Assembly: GCF_000003815.2 (NCBI RefSeq)
Contig: NC_049983.1
Coordinates: forward strand, 21,445,650 to 21,509,649
Source: Branchiostoma floridae
Taxonomy: Eukaryota; Chordata; Leptocardii; Amphioxiformes; Branchiostomatidae
DNA: 64,000 nucleotides
Reading direction: 5' to 3'
The notes under the pieces are model-generated. The model was not told where the DNA came from. It worked only from the letters and a program-made list of their open reading frames with translations, and made no database searches. Positions 62,201 to 64,000 of this stretch are shown here, piece by piece (positions within the stretch are counted from its first letter, which is position 1; each line of letters opens with the position of its first letter). Position numbers and translations under genes: made by a program.

Positions 62201-63229
62201 CTGCACAGACTGGTCCAGTTTCTGACCCTGTTTCTGGAGTTCCTATTTCTTATTCATCAGTAAACAAACCCCATGTATCTCCCACCTTTCTCTGGTACTG
62301 CACAGACTGGTCCAGTTTCTGACTCTGAGCCTGGAGTTCCTATTTCTTACACAGTAAACAAACCCCATGTATGTCCCACCTTTCTCTGGTACTGTACAGA
62401 CTGGTCCAGTTTCTGACTCTGTGCCTGGAGTTCCTATTTCTTATTCATCAGTAAACAAACCCCCTGTATCTCCCACCTTTCTCTGGTACTGCACAGACTG
62501 GTCCAGTTTCTGACTCTGAGCCTGGAGTTCCTATTTCTTACTCTAGTCATCAGTAAACAAACCCCAAGTATCTCCCACCTTCCTCTGGTACTGTACAGAC
62601 TGGTCCAGTTTCTGACTCTGTGCCTGGAGTTCCCTCTCTAGATCCTCCACTCGCCTCTCCAGCGCCTGCCGCTCCTCCAGCCACGCCAGCCGCTTCTCGT
62701 TCACTCCTTTGGTCGCCTCCGTCTGCGCTTTGTCCGCTGCCTCACGTGCTGCCCGCAGCTATTGGGTAAAAGGGTGTTTGATGGTAAGTCTAGTTGTTCT
62801 GTTTTTTTTCAAAATATAGATGCTGTAACATATGGCCTAATAGTACAAACTATTAGATATTGAAAGCATTCTTGGGAATTTTACAAGGAAAATCAACAAC
62901 ATTTGCTCCAAAACGATGAGAGGGACAGAAAAAAATTTAAAGCTGGAGACAGCCCTGAGTACAATGCAAAGAGAAGAAATGTACTCTTCATACAAAATCT
63001 ATAACAGTTGTATCATAACAACATTGTACAATTGTCCCTGCTAACCTCATCTTTCAGCCTGTCCACCGCCTGTTTGAGTGAGCGGTTCTCTGTGGCCAGG
63101 TCATTCTCTGCCCCGGACATGTTCCTGAGTTGTGCCTGAGCCTCCTGAAGTCTCTGTCGCAGCTCTGAGTTGTTCGCTCGTTCTGTTTCCACCTCCCTCT
63201 GGATGGATTGTTGCTGTTGCACCCTACCC
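59099..63229 (-). CDS. CEP83: CEP83 (CCDC41) homologue, last five exons
   Basis: A coiled-coil protein of centriole distal appendages, needed for membrane docking in ciliogenesis. Minus-strand exons in transcript order: 63229-63046, 62758-62579, 61192-61092, 60350-60158, 59278-59099. They encode about 280 residues, roughly the C-terminal 40% judged against about 700 for the human protein. Diagnostic stretches are AENDLATENRSLKQAVDRLK, NVPAEMYNRLKKQFRDFIRK with HKEFSMIV, and ERQHHKELSMVRQRLDELDD, parallel to human wording around [19 protein letters not shown] and QHQRELSLLRKRLEEL. All junction phases agree. The 5' exons lie beyond the window. Unlike the human tail, this one is acidic and ends FIDNLDL. 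The stop codon sits inside a transposon target duplication. Confidence 0.93.
59247..59806 (-). repeat. CEP83: Tandem copies of the CEP83 last-exon acceptor region
   Basis: The exon-start segment reading ACCATGG...CCTTATGGTGCTGTC on the plus strand recurs at 59337, 59513 and 59687, after the real one at 59247. Spacings are 90, 176 and 174 bp. The two 175-bp units also share CTTGTTTCCAG and TTCAAATCTGAATGTTATAA, and a partial fragment ends near 59806. On the minus strand the copies carry decayed acceptors (CTCCTCAG, TTCCCAAG) and early stops, so they are decoys rather than usable exons. Confidence 0.8.
60158..60350 (-). CDS. CEP83: CEP83 exon with the conserved NVP...Y...RL block
   Basis: Encodes GNVPAEMYNRLKKQFRDFIR, KHKEFSMIVAGTGGLHEISI and SLPYVSFIEQ. 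This is the strongest identity mark of the gene: human CEP83 has [20 protein letters not shown] followed by HNEFRSL at the same place. Acceptor TATCCTCCAG, donor GTATGCCG; the phase matches both neighbours. Confidence 0.93.
61092..61192 (-). CDS. CEP83: CEP83 exon (coiled coil)
   Basis: Encodes LKKNCSRVVQKLKSRLKIVD and ARREEAVLERDKLK, aligned in position with the [20 protein letters not shown] region of human CEP83. Acceptor TGTCTTCAG, donor GTAAGACC. It ends two bases into a lysine codon that the next exon completes. Confidence 0.9.
61606..62640 (-). repeat. CEP83: Minisatellite, about 11 units of 95-97 bp, made of exon end plus splice donor
   Basis: On the plus strand each unit has CAGTAAACAAACCCC, TATCTCCCACCTTTCTCTGG, TACTGCACAGACTGGTCCAG and CTGGAGTTCCTATTTCTTA. 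Full units have their TGGTACTG anchor near 61651, 61748, 61841, 61999, 62099, 62195, 62291, 62386, 62473 and 62583 (the real exon); one near 61930 is internally deleted. On the minus strand every full unit contains TAG, then a 54-nt in-frame ELQAQSQKLDQSVQYQRK-like cassette, then a GTGGGAG donor. The spacer between cassettes is about 43 nt. Confidence 0.9.
62579..62758 (-). CDS. CEP83: CEP83 exon whose 3' end is tandemly amplified
   Basis: A 180-nt, phase 0-0 exon encoding LRAAREAADKAQTEATKGVN, EKRLAWLEERQALERRVEDL and ERELQAQSQKLDQSV, then QYQRK, followed by a GTGGGAG donor. It is continuous coiled coil. The last 54 nt, with the donor, are repeated about ten more times in the following intron (61606-62578). 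Confidence 0.9.
63046..63229 (-). CDS. CEP83: CEP83 exon (coiled coil)
   Basis: Encodes VQQQQSIQREVETERANNSE, LRQRLQEAQAQLRNMSGAEN and DLATENRSLKQAVDRLKDE, heptad-rich coiled coil, with a GTTAGC donor at 63045. Two acceptors 6 nt apart (CCCCAG and GGGTAG) keep the same phase, so the exon starts at 63229 or 63223 and may or may not add two residues. The preceding exon is not in the window. Confidence 0.88.
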
Positions 63230-64000
63230 CTGGGGACACAGAGGGAGAACTTAGCATTTGGATACACAAGATTGGCCTGTCACATATTGTGAGAACATTA
63301 CATATCAAACCAGATGATAAGGCAGTTATACAGTCAGATGTCTATAGTTATGTAGCCACCCAACTTGCTCAAAGCTTGATGACAATTGCATGTGACTGCT
63401 GTTTGCTGTGTCCCGCATTAAAATGAACATTATCATGTGTGAACATACAAGCAGCATGGATTACATACTATGTGCTATGATGAGCTATTGAAATACAAAA
63501 TAAAACATAAATATTGATCTGAGATCTAGAGAAAGACTATAGCTTCATTCTAATACATCTGAGAATCAAGATTGTAACCAATGTTCATCTATGGTGCTTT
63601 GGGCTGTGCAAAATTACCTGCATTTACTTTGTATTATTACAAGTGATAAACTTGTTAGGCAAACTAAGACTGTAGGGCTGCAACATGCTAGTGACATGGC
63701 ATCAGCAGACAATATACAGCCACCTTAGCATGCAAAACTGAAAACAAATGGCATTCATAACGTTACATAGGCTGTATTTGTTCAGTTATAGCTGTGGCAA
63801 TGATTAACCAAAGCAATTATAAGTTATGTAACAGTAGTGCACCTTAATCCGCAGGGTAACCTATATCTGTTGTGCTTAACAACACGGTATTAAGGGATAT
63901 TTACTGGACGGACAGTGGGTTCAAGTTGTAATATGTTGAAAATATTGTAGTTTGAAACTACCGTCCGTCGACCTGATATCCCTAAATACCCATTTCTGAA
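63230..64000. other. CEP83 intron, no exon recognised
   Basis: AT-rich with no further coiled-coil coding in frame with the 63229 exon start, so it is presumably intron reaching past the window. An imperfect inverted repeat sits at its end. Confidence 0.5.
63887..63990. repeat. Imperfect inverted repeat near the window edge
   Basis: TATTAAGGGATAT and GGACGGACAGT on the left pair approximately with GACGGACGGTAG and TATTTAGGGATATCAGG read on the opposite strand from the right, with a 40-bp AT-rich centre. It may be a small MITE or the end of one. Confidence 0.4.

Noticed and set aside
61606-62640. CRISPR-like regular repeat array
   Set aside because: The units are contiguous tandem copies of an exon end and intron with no unique spacers, in an animal gene. 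It is a minisatellite.

Overview
The window looks like chromosomal DNA of an invertebrate deuterostome. A lancelet (amphioxus) is my best guess, but this is inference. Small GC-richer exons sit in AT-rich introns with GT-AG (once GC-AG) borders, the protein families are metazoan, short DNA transposons lie in introns, and there is one 100-N assembly gap. No bacterial, plasmid or phage feature is present.

Layout. 1-29523: no exon recognised; either a very long plexin intron or upstream flank. It holds small tandem duplications and a pair of inverted 370-bp MITEs (20393-20760 and 21942-22315). 29524-47177 (+): 33 exons, about 1,425 residues, of a plexin, from PSI1 just after the sema domain through six IPT domains, the transmembrane segment, the split cytoplasmic GAP with its Rho-binding domain, and the stop codon. 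The sema exons and start codon are not seen. B-type traits are an RRKR furin-like site in the ectodomain, B-like wording in the Rho-binding domain, and a C-terminal ETDV PDZ-ligand motif. 47178-about 49920: its 3' UTR. 59099-63229 (-): the last five exons of CEP83 (CCDC41), a centriolar distal-appendage coiled-coil protein, pointing tail-to-tail at the plexin. About 50530-52616 is probably its original 3' UTR.

Between the genes lie nested transposons. A hAT-type MITE (52625-59096) inserted with its 8-bp target duplication lying over the CEP83 stop codon. A 6.18-kb TIR element (52852-59033), with arrays of GTCAG motifs just inside its ends and no recognised transposase, then inserted into that MITE.

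Three exon-intron junctions have been tandemly duplicated: a plexin splice acceptor (35087-35490), the CEP83 last-exon acceptor (59247-59806), and a CEP83 splice donor amplified to about 11 units, each an in-frame 54-nt mini-exon-like cassette (61606-62640).

The plexin receives semaphorin signals at the cell surface and regulates small GTPases; CEP83 acts in ciliogenesis. I see no shared pathway. From memory, human PLXNC1 and CEP83 are also adjacent and convergent on 12q22, so the arrangement may be an ancient linkage.
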